DNA from: Streptomyces sp. Y2F8-2
GTDB lineage: Bacteria > Actinomycetota > Actinomycetes > Streptomycetales > Streptomycetaceae
Assembly: GCF_014905555.1 (NCBI RefSeq)
Contig: NZ_BNGS01000014.1
Coordinates: 124,001 to 188,000, forward strand
DNA length: 64,000 bases
Direction: 5' to 3'
Shown: positions 16,586-24,998 of the stretch, one piece after another
Numbering within the stretch: the first letter of the stretch is position 1
Layout: each line of letters starts with the position of its first letter
Program-made: the position numbers and the translations under genes
The notes under the pieces: model-generated
Seen by the model: only the letters and a program-made list of their open reading frames with translations
Databases searched by the model: none
Told to the model about the DNA's origin: nothing

Positions 16586-16734
16586 CGCGCGACCGGAACC
16601 TCTTCGGGGGCGGGCGCCTCCTCGACGGGCTCCACGATGTCGGCGACGTCGGCGACCCGGAGGTCGGCCTGTTCCTCGTGCAGCTGCGGGCGCTCCTCGG
16701 CGACCCCGGTGGCGAGTGCCTTGCCCAGCTTCAT
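16582..16734 (-). CDS. Small conserved-looking protein, 50 residues
   Basis: Starts MKLGKALATGVAEERPQL and continues as an acidic, Pro/Val/Glu-rich tail (VADIVEPVEEAPAPEEVPV). A strong RBS, GGGAGG, lies four bases before the ATG, and the stop overlaps the start of the Cys-rich gene. A basic amphipathic head and an acidic tail look like a small partner or tether protein rather than a peptide precursor: there is no Cys, Ser or Thr-rich core. Function unknown. The reading frame is supported by RBS and coupling rather than by homology. Confidence 0.6.
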   Translation of the reverse strand: MKLGKALATGVAEERPQLHEEQADLRVADVADIVEPVEEAPAPEEVPVAR

Positions 16735-17017
16735 GACGCCTCCCGGCTGTTGGTTACCGTCCCGGCCATGGTGACCCACGCGGCCCGATTTGGCACCAGT
16801 GCCTGGTCGCCGACGGTCCCGCACCGCGCACTGCGCGCGCCCCGCACCGCGCACTCCGCGCCCCGCACCGCGCCTCCCGCGCTCGGCTCACCGCGCCCCG
16901 AGCAACATCCGCCGCCGCTCCCGCCACCGCTCCCTGACCTGGGGCTGCGGGCGCTCGCTCCGCTGGAAGCCCCTCCTCACTCAAGCACCACTAATCAATA
17001 TCCTGTAGAAGAATTAA
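16735..17017. other. Intergenic region with a GC tandem repeat and AT-rich dapA upstream segment
   Basis: 283 bases between divergent genes. The middle holds three 21-22 base tandem units (16818-16881, listed separately). The last 30 bases before the dapA start are unusually AT-rich (TAATCAATATCC, GAAGAATTAA), a likely promoter/operator zone, though no pair of hexamers with good spacing was found. Confidence 0.5.
16818..16881. repeat. Tandem repeat, three 21-22 base units
   Basis: Units begin at 16818, 16840 and 16861; each starts (C)CCCGCACCGCGC and ends CGCG. The first two differ mainly at one base plus one extra CG, the third has drifted more. No function known. Confidence 0.7.
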
Positions 17018-17956
17018 GTGGAGCTTCACAGTCTCGATGCCGACACTACTCCCATGACGACCACACCCCTCACCGCCCGTCCCTTCGGCCGCGCGCTGTG
17101 CGCCATGATCACCCCCTTCACCGAGGCCGGCGCGCTCGACCTCGACGGCGCACAGCGGCTCGCCGACCTGCTCGTGAGCGAGGGCTGCGACGGCCTGGTG
17201 CTGTCGGGCACCACGGGAGAGTCCCCGACCACCACCGACGCCGAGAAGTCCGCGCTGGTGCGGGCGGTACGGGAGGCGGTCGGCGGGCGGGCGTCCATCG
17301 TCGCGGGCGTCGGCACGTCGGACACCCGGCACACCGTGGAGCTGGCGCTGGAGGCCGAAAAGGCGGGCGCGGACGGACTGTTGGTGGTCACGCCGTACTA
17401 CAGCCGACCCCCGCAGGACGCGGTCGAGGCCCACTTCCGCGAGATCGCCGACGCCTCGGGACTGCCACTCATGCTCTACGACATCCCGGGCCGCACCGGC
17501 ACCCGCATCGAACCGGAGACGATGATCCGGCTGACGGAGCATCCGCGGATCGTGGCGGTCAAGGACTGCGCGTACGACTTCCTCGGCACCCAGAAGGTGC
17601 TGGCGCGGACCGAGTTGGCGTACTACGCGGGCTGCGACGAGCACAACCTCGCCCTCTACGCGGTCGGCGCCGCAGGTTACGTCAGCACGGTCGCGAACGC
17701 AGTCCCGCGCCGGCTCCGGTCGGTTCTGGACGCGTTCGACGCGGGGGACACGGCTCGTGCGGCCCGGCTGCAGCAACAGGCCACCCCGCTCATCGACCTG
17801 ATGATGTCCGCCGGCCTGCCCGGCACGGTGACCGCCAAGGGCCTGCTGGGGGCGCTCGGTCTGCCCGCGGGCCCGGTCCGCGCGCCGCTGCGGCCCGCCG
17901 GCCGCGAGACGGTCGACGGACTGCTGGCGGCGTACGAGCGGCTGGTGACGGCCTGA
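17018..17956 (+). CDS. dapA: 4-hydroxy-tetrahydrodipicolinate synthase
   Basis: 312 residues. Condenses pyruvate with aspartate semialdehyde at the branch to lysine and diaminopimelate. TIM-barrel hallmarks are present: the GTTGES loop, YYSRP, YDIPGRTG with the substrate-binding Arg, the Schiff-base lysine in IVAVKDC, and GYVSTVAN. The conserved arginine distinguishes it from N-acetylneuraminate lyases. Start: GTG at 17018 with GAAGA upstream is used; the ATG at 17054 is possible because the first 12 residues are not conserved. dapD lies 700 bases downstream on the other strand, supporting the DAP pathway, but Streptomyces often carry more than one dapA. Confidence 0.8.
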   Translation: MELHSLDADTTPMTTTPLTARPFGRALCAMITPFTEAGALDLDGAQRLADLLVSEGCDGLVLSGTTGESPTTTDAEKSALVRAVREAVGGRASIVAGVGTSDTRHTVELALEAEKAGADGLLVVTPYYSRPPQDAVEAHFREIADASGLPLMLYDIPGRTGTRIEPETMIRLTEHPRIVAVKDCAYDFLGTQKVLARTELAYYAGCDEHNLALYAVGAAGYVSTVANAVPRRLRSVLDAFDAGDTARAARLQQQATPLIDLMMSAGLPGTVTAKGLLGALGLPAGPVRAPLRPAGRETVDGLLAAYERLVTA

Positions 17957-18052
17957 TCAGCGCGGCGTGTTCCGCAGCAGGTCCTCGACGGCGTACCGGT
18001 CGCCGCCGCTGAGCAGGACCGCCGGCCCCTTCCGGGCCCTCCGAATCCCCGG

Positions 18053-18424
18053 TCAGCTCCTGGTGATGCAGAAGGGATGTCCAGCCGGATCGGTGAGAAC
18101 CCGCGCCCTGGCGGCCTCGTGAGGCTGGTGATCCGGCTTGCCCGCGCCCAGCTCCAGCAGGCGGGCTTCGGCTTCGTCCAAGTCATCGACCTTGAAGCAG
18201 ATGTGAAGCTGCTGGGGAACGGTTTGTTCCGGCCAGCGCGGAGCCCGGTAGTCGTCGACCCGTTGAAAACCGATGAAGAGCCCGTCTTCATGGTTGAGAC
18301 CGGCGAAGTCGGCGTCCGACTTCGGGTGGGGTTCGAGACCGGTGGCCTGCTGGTAGAACGCCGCCAAAGCCGGCGGATCAGGGCAGTCGAGGGTTATCGC
18401 GACCAACTTCATCTGCAGGGGCAC
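18053..18424 (-). CDS. VOC-superfamily (glyoxalase-like) protein
   Basis: 123 residues from a GTG with GGGAGA five bases upstream; an ATG four codons later is an alternative. It is a single vicinal oxygen chelate domain: LVAITLDCPDPPALAAFYQQ at the start, DADFAGLNHEDG in the middle and LLELGAGKPDHQ... VLTDPAGHPFCI at the end. Many such proteins bind drugs or methylglyoxal adducts; substrate unknown. It overlaps nothing and seems to be a single-gene unit. Confidence 0.85.
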   Translation of the reverse strand: MPLQMKLVAITLDCPDPPALAAFYQQATGLEPHPKSDADFAGLNHEDGLFIGFQRVDDYRAPRWPEQTVPQQLHICFKVDDLDEAEARLLELGAGKPDHQPHEAARARVLTDPAGHPFCITRS

Positions 18425-18663
18425 GGCATCTCCCAACCGATCGGTGGACGTCCGCGATGAACAGCACTGAGGCGGCCGCAGGCCAGAACCTGGCCCCGCC
18501 CACTGTCGTCCGGGACAGGACACGAGCGACACGAGCGCCCTCCCGGGCCGTTCTCGGGCGGTGGAAGGGCGCTCAACGATGACCGACGCCGACGACTGCC
18601 ACACCTCGGCGGCAGGTCAGGGCGTTGATCGATGAGGCGGCCGCAGGTCACGGCCGCCGTTGG
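18425..18663. other. Intergenic region between the VOC gene and dapD
   Basis: 239 bases. It contains the dapD terminator and a second copy of the 15-mer TGAGGCGGCCGCAGG (18466-18480, compare 18633-18647). No gene is supported; the plus-strand frames here are dapD shadows. Confidence 0.5.
18636..18658 (-). terminator. Terminator of dapD
   Basis: Perfect eight-base stem GGCGGCCG / CGGCCGCC with a seven-base loop, ending six bases beyond the dapD stop codon. Confidence 0.6.
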
Positions 18664-19653
18664 TCAGTTGTGGCTGTGCAGGATCTCGTTCAGACCGCCC
18701 CAGACCGCGTTGTTCGGGCGGGCCTCGACCTTGCCGGTGACGGAGTTGCGGCGGAAGAGGATGTTGGAGGCGCCGTTGAGCTCACGGGCCTTGACGATCT
18801 GGCCGTCGGGCAGGGTGACCCGGGTGCCGGCGGTGACGTACAGGCCGGCCTCGACGACGCACTCGTCGCCGAGCGCGATGCCGACACCCGCCTCCGCGCC
18901 GATCAGGCAGCGCTCGCCGATGGAGATGATCACGTTGCCGCCGCCGGACAGCGTGCCCATGGTGGAGGCGCCGCCGCCGATGTCCGAGCCGTCGCCGACC
19001 ACGACGCCCGCGGAGATGCGGCCCTCGACCATGGAGGTGCCGAGCGTGCCGGCGTTGAAGTTCACGAAGCCCTCGTGCATGACGGTCGTGCCCTCGGCGA
19101 GGTGCGCGCCGAGGCGGACCCGGTCGGCGTCGGCGATGCGGACGCCCTTGGGGGCGACGTAGTCCGTCATGCGCGGGAACTTGTCGATGGAGGTCACCTG
19201 GAGGTGCAGGCCCTCGGCGCGGGCGTTCAGGCGCACCTTCTCGACGTCGTCGACGGCGACCGGGCCGAGCGAGGTCCAGGCGACGTTGGCGAGGAGCCCG
19301 AAGATGCCCTCCAGGTTCTGGCCGTGCGGCTTGACCAGGCGGTGGGAGAGCAGGTGGAGGCGCAGATAGACGTCGTGCGTGTCGATCGGCTTCTCGTCGA
19401 GCGAGGCGATGACCGTGCGCACCGCGACCACCTCGACGCCCCGACGGGCGTCCGGGCCGATCGCCTTGACGGCGCCTTCGCCGAGCAGCTCCACGGCCTT
19501 CTCGGCGGACAGCCGCTCGGTGCCGGACGGGCCGGGCTCGTCGGCCAGCTCGGGCGCGGGGAACCAGGTGTCGAGAACGGTGCCGTCGGCGGCGACGGTG
19601 GCGAGGCCGGCGGCCACGGCACCGGTGGTACGGGGGGCAGTCGTGTCGGTCAT
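18664..19653 (-). CDS. dapD: 2,3,4,5-tetrahydropyridine-2,6-dicarboxylate N-succinyltransferase
   Basis: 329 residues, the long actinobacterial DapD form. Transfers a succinyl group from succinyl-CoA in diaminopimelate/lysine synthesis. The C-terminal half is a left-handed beta helix with hexapeptide repeats (GVRIADADRVRLGAHLAEGT, GDGSDIGGGASTMG, ISIGERCLIGAEAGVGIALG). The N-terminal domain is the helical DapD domain. It is monocistronic here, with a terminator right after the stop. Confidence 0.93.
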   Translation of the reverse strand: MTDTTAPRTTGAVAAGLATVAADGTVLDTWFPAPELADEPGPSGTERLSAEKAVELLGEGAVKAIGPDARRGVEVVAVRTVIASLDEKPIDTHDVYLRLHLLSHRLVKPHGQNLEGIFGLLANVAWTSLGPVAVDDVEKVRLNARAEGLHLQVTSIDKFPRMTDYVAPKGVRIADADRVRLGAHLAEGTTVMHEGFVNFNAGTLGTSMVEGRISAGVVVGDGSDIGGGASTMGTLSGGGNVIISIGERCLIGAEAGVGIALGDECVVEAGLYVTAGTRVTLPDGQIVKARELNGASNILFRRNSVTGKVEARPNNAVWGGLNEILHSHN

Positions 19654-19747
19654 AGGGGAAACCTAACGTGGCCGGGCGCGCAGGGGCGAACCGGTGCGGG
19701 GGGCGTCTCAGGTGCCGGTCGGCCTCGTCGCCGGAGTCGGGCACGGA

Positions 19748-20284
19748 TCAGGGGATGACCCGGGCCAGGGCCTCCCGCGCGTACTCCTCGTCGTACGGCG
19801 CCCCCGTCAGCAGTACCTGGAGACAGATCCCGTCCAGCAGGGCGAGCAGCGCCCGCGCCGTGGCCGGATCCGTACGCCGCGCCAGCCACTCGGCGGTCTG
19901 CTCCGCCCACTCGGCGGCGACGGGCCGCAGCGCCGGGCGGCGCAGGGCCGCGAGATACAGCTCGTACTCCAGCTCGACGCCCGCGCGGTCGCCGCCCAGC
20001 CACTGACCCAGCAGCCGGGCGAGGCCCGCCGCGAGGTCGCCCTCGGTGTCCTCCAGCAGGCCGCTCTCGGTGAGCGTCCTGGCGAACCCCTCGTTCGCCT
20101 GCCGCAGCGCGGCGACCATCAGTTCGTCCAGGGTTTTGAAGTGGTACGTCGTGGAGCCGAGCGGCACGTCGGCCTCGGCGGCGACCGAGCGGTGGCTCAG
20201 TCCGGCGATGCCCTTCTTCCCCACCACCCGGATCGCCGCGTCGATGATCCGCCGGCGCCGCTCGGGGTCGTAGCGGCGGGGCAT
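19748..20284 (-). CDS. TetR-family regulator of the SMR pump
   Basis: 178 residues. HTH at about residues 8-55 (RRRIIDAAIRVVGKKGIAGL, VPLGSTTYHFKTLDEL), followed by a helical ligand domain (TetR_C type). Its ATG overlaps the stop of the SMR gene (TGATG), so pump and regulator are coupled, pump first. The two GTGTAC palindromes upstream of the pump gene are the likely target. A drug- or cation-responsive repressor of a multidrug exporter is the natural reading. Confidence 0.88.
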   Translation of the reverse strand: MPRRYDPERRRRIIDAAIRVVGKKGIAGLSHRSVAAEADVPLGSTTYHFKTLDELMVAALRQANEGFARTLTESGLLEDTEGDLAAGLARLLGQWLGGDRAGVELEYELYLAALRRPALRPVAAEWAEQTAEWLARRTDPATARALLALLDGICLQVLLTGAPYDEEYAREALARVIP

Positions 20285-20604
20285 CAGTGCGCACCTCCCA
20301 GGTTCAGGACCACCACCCCGCCGACGATCAGCGTGATGCCGGCGATCTTCGCAAGGCCCAGCCCCTCCCCGAAGAGCACCAGGCCGATCATGGCCACCGT
20401 GGCGGTTCCGGCGCCGGACCAGATCGCGTACGCGGTGCCGATCGACAGGGTCTTCAGGGTCTGTGCGAGCAGCAGGAAGGAGAGGACATAGCCGAGGAGG
20501 GTCACCAGCGAGGGCCCGAGCCTGCTGAACCCGTCGCTGTACTTCATGGCGGTCGTGGCCGCGACTTCGGCGGCGATGGCCCCGGAGAGGAACGCGTATC
20601 CCAT
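20284..20604 (-). CDS. Small multidrug resistance (SMR/EmrE-type) transporter
   Basis: 106 residues with four transmembrane helices, the standard SMR length. The essential membrane-embedded glutamate is present at residue 13 (SGAIAAEVAAT), and the family motif SIGTAYAIWSGAGT is clear in helix 3. It exports lipophilic cations in exchange for protons as a dimer; some relatives export guanidinium. No Shine-Dalgarno sequence precedes the ATG, and the operators abut the start codon, so the mRNA is probably leaderless. First gene of a two-gene operon with its TetR regulator. Confidence 0.9.
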   Translation of the reverse strand: MGYAFLSGAIAAEVAATTAMKYSDGFSRLGPSLVTLLGYVLSFLLLAQTLKTLSIGTAYAIWSGAGTATVAMIGLVLFGEGLGLAKIAGITLIVGGVVVLNLGGAH

Positions 20605-20642
20605 GTGTACGAGTGTACGCATCGATGTGTACGACCGTACAC
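20605..20642. promoter_or_regulatory. Twin TetR operators before the SMR gene
   Basis: Site 2 (20627-20642) is GTGTACG-AC-CGTACAC, perfect seven-base arms. Site 1 (20605-20620) is GTGTACG-AG-TGTACGC, a degenerate copy touching the start codon. The sites are exactly 22 bases apart, two helical turns, as expected for cooperative binding by two dimers. Confidence 0.7.
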
Positions 20643-20887
20643 ATGGGTGCGCGCACGAAACGGGGACGCATGGGCGCGCCGTCGAGAAACCGCTCTCAAA
20701 CGGGTGCTGAGAACCCGTCATGTCCACTACAGTTTCACCGGTCGATCACTCGGCTTTCACGGTCGCCGCCGTTCCGCGTGCCCGTGGCCCGGGTCGGCCC
20801 CTGTCTTCCCCGCTTTCTCCCGTTGTGCCACGACCCGCCTTCTGACGATTCCGCGTCCGCCGTACGGCGACGCCGAGGGAACCGCGC

Positions 20888-21742
20888 ATGCCAGACACCA
20901 ACCCCCCACCCGCTCCGGACCGGCCCGCCCCTTCCCCGGTGTGGGAGACCGGCAATGTCCCGGGCGAAGCCCGGGCACCGGGATCCCGCAGACTCTGGGC
21001 GGCAGGGCTGCTCGCCGTGGCCGTCTTCTCCACCAGCGCGATAGCGATCTCCGTGCTGGGCAGGACAAGTGACTCGCCGTCACCGAAACGCGCGCAGGAC
21101 ACGGCCGTCGCACTGGGCGACCCGGACGTGCCCGACTTCTCGCTGCCCCCCTCCCCCGCGGCGGCGCCCAGCGGGAAGAGCGGCCTGACGTCCGGCAAGG
21201 CGTCCCCGGCCACCCGGGCCGACTCGCCCTCTCCCGAGCCCGCCAAGCACACGGCCGGGGCCGAGCCCGCCTCTCACGCCTCGAAGCCGTCCGCCCCCAA
21301 GCCCCCGAAGTCCGCGCCGTCCGCCACCTGGAGCTCGGTCCGCTCGGTCAACTACCCCGACCGGTACTGGCACATCAGCGGCGACTACGTGAAGCTCGAC
21401 CCGATCGGCTCCGCCCCGGCCCGCCGCGACGCCACCTTCAAGGTCGTCAATGGCCTTGCGGACGGCTCCTGTTACTCCTTCACCACGGCCGACGGCACCT
21501 ACCTGCGCCACCGGAGCTTCCTCCTGCGCGACGAGCCCGACGACGGCTCCTCCCTGTTCCGGCAGGACGCGACCTTCTGCCCCCGCCCGTCGTCGTACTC
21601 CGGAGCGGTCATGCTGGAGTCGGTCAACTACCCCGGCCGCTTCCTGCGCCACCGGAACTTCCAGCTCAAGCTGGACCCGTACCAGGCCGGCGACCTGTAC
21701 CGGGCGGACTCGGCGTTCCGTCTGGTGGACGGACTCGCCTGA
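20888..21742 (+). CDS. Membrane-anchored protein with C-terminal AbfB domain
   Basis: 284 residues. A Pro-rich cytoplasmic N-terminus (1-33) precedes one transmembrane helix (about 35-58, LWAAGLLAVAVFSTSAIAIS), then an extracellular Ser/Pro/Lys-rich linker to about 145. The rest is an AbfB beta-trefoil: VRSVNYPDRYWH, GTYLRHRSFLL, VNYPGRFLRHRNFQL with repeated YLRH motifs. AbfB domains bind arabinofuranose side chains on xylan or other sugars. No catalytic domain is attached, so this is a cell-surface carbohydrate-binding protein. RBS GAGGGA precedes the ATG by seven bases. Confidence 0.8.
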   Translation: MPDTNPPPAPDRPAPSPVWETGNVPGEARAPGSRRLWAAGLLAVAVFSTSAIAISVLGRTSDSPSPKRAQDTAVALGDPDVPDFSLPPSPAAAPSGKSGLTSGKASPATRADSPSPEPAKHTAGAEPASHASKPSAPKPPKSAPSATWSSVRSVNYPDRYWHISGDYVKLDPIGSAPARRDATFKVVNGLADGSCYSFTTADGTYLRHRSFLLRDEPDDGSSLFRQDATFCPRPSSYSGAVMLESVNYPGRFLRHRNFQLKLDPYQAGDLYRADSAFRLVDGLA

Positions 21743-21760
21743 ACCCGTCCGGGCATGCGA

Positions 21761-21790
21761 AACGGCGAGGCCCCATCGGACCTCGCCGTT
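21761..21790. terminator. Bidirectional terminator after the AbfB gene and the suf operon
   Basis: Ten-base perfect stem AACGGCGAGG / CCTCGCCGTT with a ten-base loop, between converging transcription units. On the plus strand it is followed by a TTCCTCCC stretch. Confidence 0.7.
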
Positions 21791-21835
21791 CCTCCCGCTT
21801 GCGGCTCGTGCCTCGTGGCTCTCGCCTCGTGGATC

Positions 21836-22171
21836 TCAGACGTTGAACCCGAGCGCCCGCAGCTGCTCGCGGCCGTCGTCCGTGATCTTGTCGGGGCCCC
21901 ACGGCGGCATCCAGACCCAGTTGATGCGCAGCTCGTTGACGAGGCCGTCCGTGGCGGACTTGGCCTGGTCCTCGATCACGTCCGTCAGCGGGCAGGCCGC
22001 CGAGGTCAGGGTCATGTCGACGGTGGCGATGTTCGCCGCCTCGTCGATGTGGATGCCGTAGATCAGACCCAGATTGACGACGTCGATGCCCAGCTCGGGG
22101 TCGACGACGTCCATCAGGGCCTCGCGGAGCTCCTCCTCCGAGACCGGCTTCATCTCCACGGTGTCGCTCAT
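21836..22171 (-). CDS. DUF59/MIP18-type Fe-S assembly factor (SufT-like)
   Basis: 111 residues. Last gene of the suf operon. It has the DUF59 core: VSEEELREALMDVVDPELG, NLGLIYGI, TLTSAACPLTDVIEDQ with the conserved cysteine, then the C-terminal VWMPPWGPDKITDDGREQL segment typical of SUF-linked members. Proteins of this family help deliver clusters to targets. Its ATG overlaps the sufU stop (ATGA). Confidence 0.9.
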   Translation of the reverse strand: MSDTVEMKPVSEEELREALMDVVDPELGIDVVNLGLIYGIHIDEAANIATVDMTLTSAACPLTDVIEDQAKSATDGLVNELRINWVWMPPWGPDKITDDGREQLRALGFNV

Positions 22172-22635
22172 GCCGTCTTCCTTTCGGCCTCGGCTCCGCC
22201 CAGCGCCTGGGCCGTCGCGTCCTTCCACGCCATCCAGCTCAGGAGGGCGCACTTCACCCGCGCCGGGTACTTGGACACCCCGGCGAACGCGACCGCGTCC
22301 TCCAGGACCTCCTCCATCGCGTCGTCGGGCTCGATCCTGCCCTTGGACTGCATCAGCTCCAGGAAGGTCTCCTGGATCTTCTGCGCCTCGGCCAGTTCCT
22401 TGCCGACGAGCAGCTCGTTCAGTACGGAGGCCGAGGCCTGGCTGATGGAGCAGCCCTGGCCCTCGTACGAGACGTCCTTGATCGTCGTGCCGTCGTACTT
22501 CACGCGAAGGGTGATCTCGTCGCCGCACGTCGGGTTCACGTGGTGCACCTCGGCGTCGCCATCCCGCAAGCCCCGCCCGTGCGGGTTCTTGTAGTGGTCC
22601 AGGATGACTTCCTGGTACATGGAGTCCAGCTTCAC
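22168..22635 (-). CDS. sufU: Fe-S assembly protein SufU
   Basis: 155 residues from a GTG. IscU-like fold that in Gram-positive bacteria acts as a zinc-dependent sulfurtransferase partner of SufS. The three ligand cysteines are seen in NPTCGDEITL, GQGCSISQAS and ARVKCALLSW. N-terminal MYQEVILDHYKNPHGRG is the family signature. It lies 17 bases after sufS. Confidence 0.95.
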   Translation of the reverse strand: MKLDSMYQEVILDHYKNPHGRGLRDGDAEVHHVNPTCGDEITLRVKYDGTTIKDVSYEGQGCSISQASASVLNELLVGKELAEAQKIQETFLELMQSKGRIEPDDAMEEVLEDAVAFAGVSKYPARVKCALLSWMAWKDATAQALGGAEAERKTA

Positions 22636-22652
22636 GTTTCAGCTCACGCCCT

Positions 22653-23905
22653 TCAGCCGAAGAAGTTCCGAACGTGCTCCAGGCCCTCGACCAGAGCGTC
22701 GATCTCGGCCGGCGTGGAGTACAGATAGAACGACGCTCGCGTGGTCGCAGGAATTCCGTACCTGAGGCACACCGGGCGGGCGCAGTGGTGGCCGACGCGG
22801 ACCGCGATGCCCTGCTCGTCGAGGACCTGGCCCACGTCGTGCGGGTGGATGTCGCCGAGCGTGAAGGAGATCGCGGCGCCCCGGTCCTCGGCCGTGGTGG
22901 GGCCGATGATCTTCAGATCGGGAACCTCGCTCAGCCGCTTCACCGCGTACTCGGTGAGCGCGTGCTCGTGGGCGAGGATCTTGTCCATGCCGATCGAGTT
23001 CAGGTAGTCGATGGCCGCGCCGAGACCGACCGCCTGCGCGATCGGCGGGGTGCCCGCCTCGAACTTGTGCGGGGCGGGAGCGTACGTCGACGAGTGCATC
23101 GACACCGTCTCGATCATCTCGCCGCCGCCCAGGAAGGGAGGCAGGTCCTCCAGCAGCTCCTGGCGTCCCCACAGCACGCCGATGCCGGTCGGGCCGCACA
23201 TCTTGTGGCCGGTGAAGGCCACGAAGTCGGCCTGCAGGGCCTGTACGTCCAGCGGCATGTGCGGCGCGGCCTGGGAGGCGTCGACGCAGACCAGGGCGCC
23301 GACCTCCTGGGCGCGGCGCACTATCGCCTCGACCGGGTTCACGGTGCCCAGGATGTTCGACACCAGCACGAAGGAGACGATCTTCGTCTTCTCCGTGATG
23401 ATCTCGTCGATGTCGGACAGGTCGAGGCGGCCGTCGTCGGTCAGGCCGAACCACTTCAGCTTCGCGCCCGTGCGCTGCGCCAGCAGCTGCCACGGCACGA
23501 TGTTGGAGTGGTGCTCCATCTCCGTGATGACGATCTCGGTCTCGGAGTCCACCCGGTAGGGCTCGTCGGCCCATCCGAGCATGTTCGCCACGAGGTTCAG
23601 CGACTCGGAGGCGTTCTTGGTGAAGATCACCTCGTCGCGGCTCGGCGCGTTGATGAACTCGGCGACCTTGTCACGCGCGCCCTCGTACAGCGCCGTGGCC
23701 TCCTCGGCGAGCACATGCACACCGCGGTGGACGTTGGCGTTGTAGCGCTCGTAGTACTCGCTGAGGGCGTCCAGCACCTGGCGCGGCTTCTGCGACGTCG
23801 CCGCGTTGTCCAGGTACACGAGCTTCTTGCCGTCGTGAACCAGTCGGTCCAGGACGGGGAAGTCCTTACGGATCGCCTCGGTGTCGAGGAGGCCCGGCAG
23901 CTGTG

Positions 23906-23909
<4 letters not shown>
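22653..23909 (-). CDS. sufS: Cysteine desulfurase SufS
   Basis: 418 residues, group II PLP cysteine desulfurase supplying persulfide sulfur. PLP lysine in FTGHKMCGPTGIG, active cysteine loop VRVGHHCARPVCLRYG. N-terminal IRKDFPVLDR and YLDNAATSQKP are typical. Starts with a GTG overlapping the sufC stop (GTGA). Confidence 0.95.
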
Positions 23910-24670
<761 letters not shown>

Positions 24671-24677
24671 GGGTGCC

Positions 24678-24998
24678 TCAGGACTCCTGGGTGAGGGAGA
24701 CGAGCACGTCGTCCCCTTCGATCTTTACGGGGTATACGGGGACGGGGCGCGTCGCGGGAAGGGCGTCCGGCTTGCCGGAGCGGAGGTCGAAGCGCGAGCC
24801 GTGCAGCCAGCACTCGATGTGGCAGTCGTCGACCTCGCCCTCGGACAGGGAGACGTTCGCGTGCGAGCAGATGTCGTTGATCGCGAACACCTCGCCCTCG
24901 GTGCGCACGACGGAGATGGGCGTGCCGTCGAGTTCCACCCGCTTCGGGGTGTCCTCCTCCAGCTCGCTCAGACCGCAGACACGTACGAAGGCGCTCAT
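24678..24998 (-). CDS. Rieske-type [2Fe-2S] ferredoxin in the suf operon
   Basis: 106 residues. The Rieske motif is complete: CSHANVSLSEGEVDDC with Cys-X-His, then CWLHGSRFD with Cys-X2-His. Resembles the non-heme ferredoxin component of dioxygenases. Its place between sufD and sufC is conserved in actinobacteria; it may donate electrons during cluster assembly. Its ATG overlaps the sufD stop (ATGA). Confidence 0.93.
   Translation of the reverse strand: MSAFVRVCGLSELEEDTPKRVELDGTPISVVRTEGEVFAINDICSHANVSLSEGEVDDCHIECWLHGSRFDLRSGKPDALPATRPVPVYPVKIEGDDVLVSLTQES

Noticed and set aside
15881..16734. Reading the 50-residue gene as a RiPP precursor with a modifying enzyme
   Set aside because: The peptide has no Cys/Ser/Thr core or leader cleavage motif, and the partner shows no radical SAM, LanM or YcaO features.
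16990..17017. AT-rich segment before dapA resembling the GntR site at 9666-9686 (shared ATTGATA-like bases)
   Set aside because: Only one half is similar and no inverted repeat could be completed, so a shared regulator is not supported.
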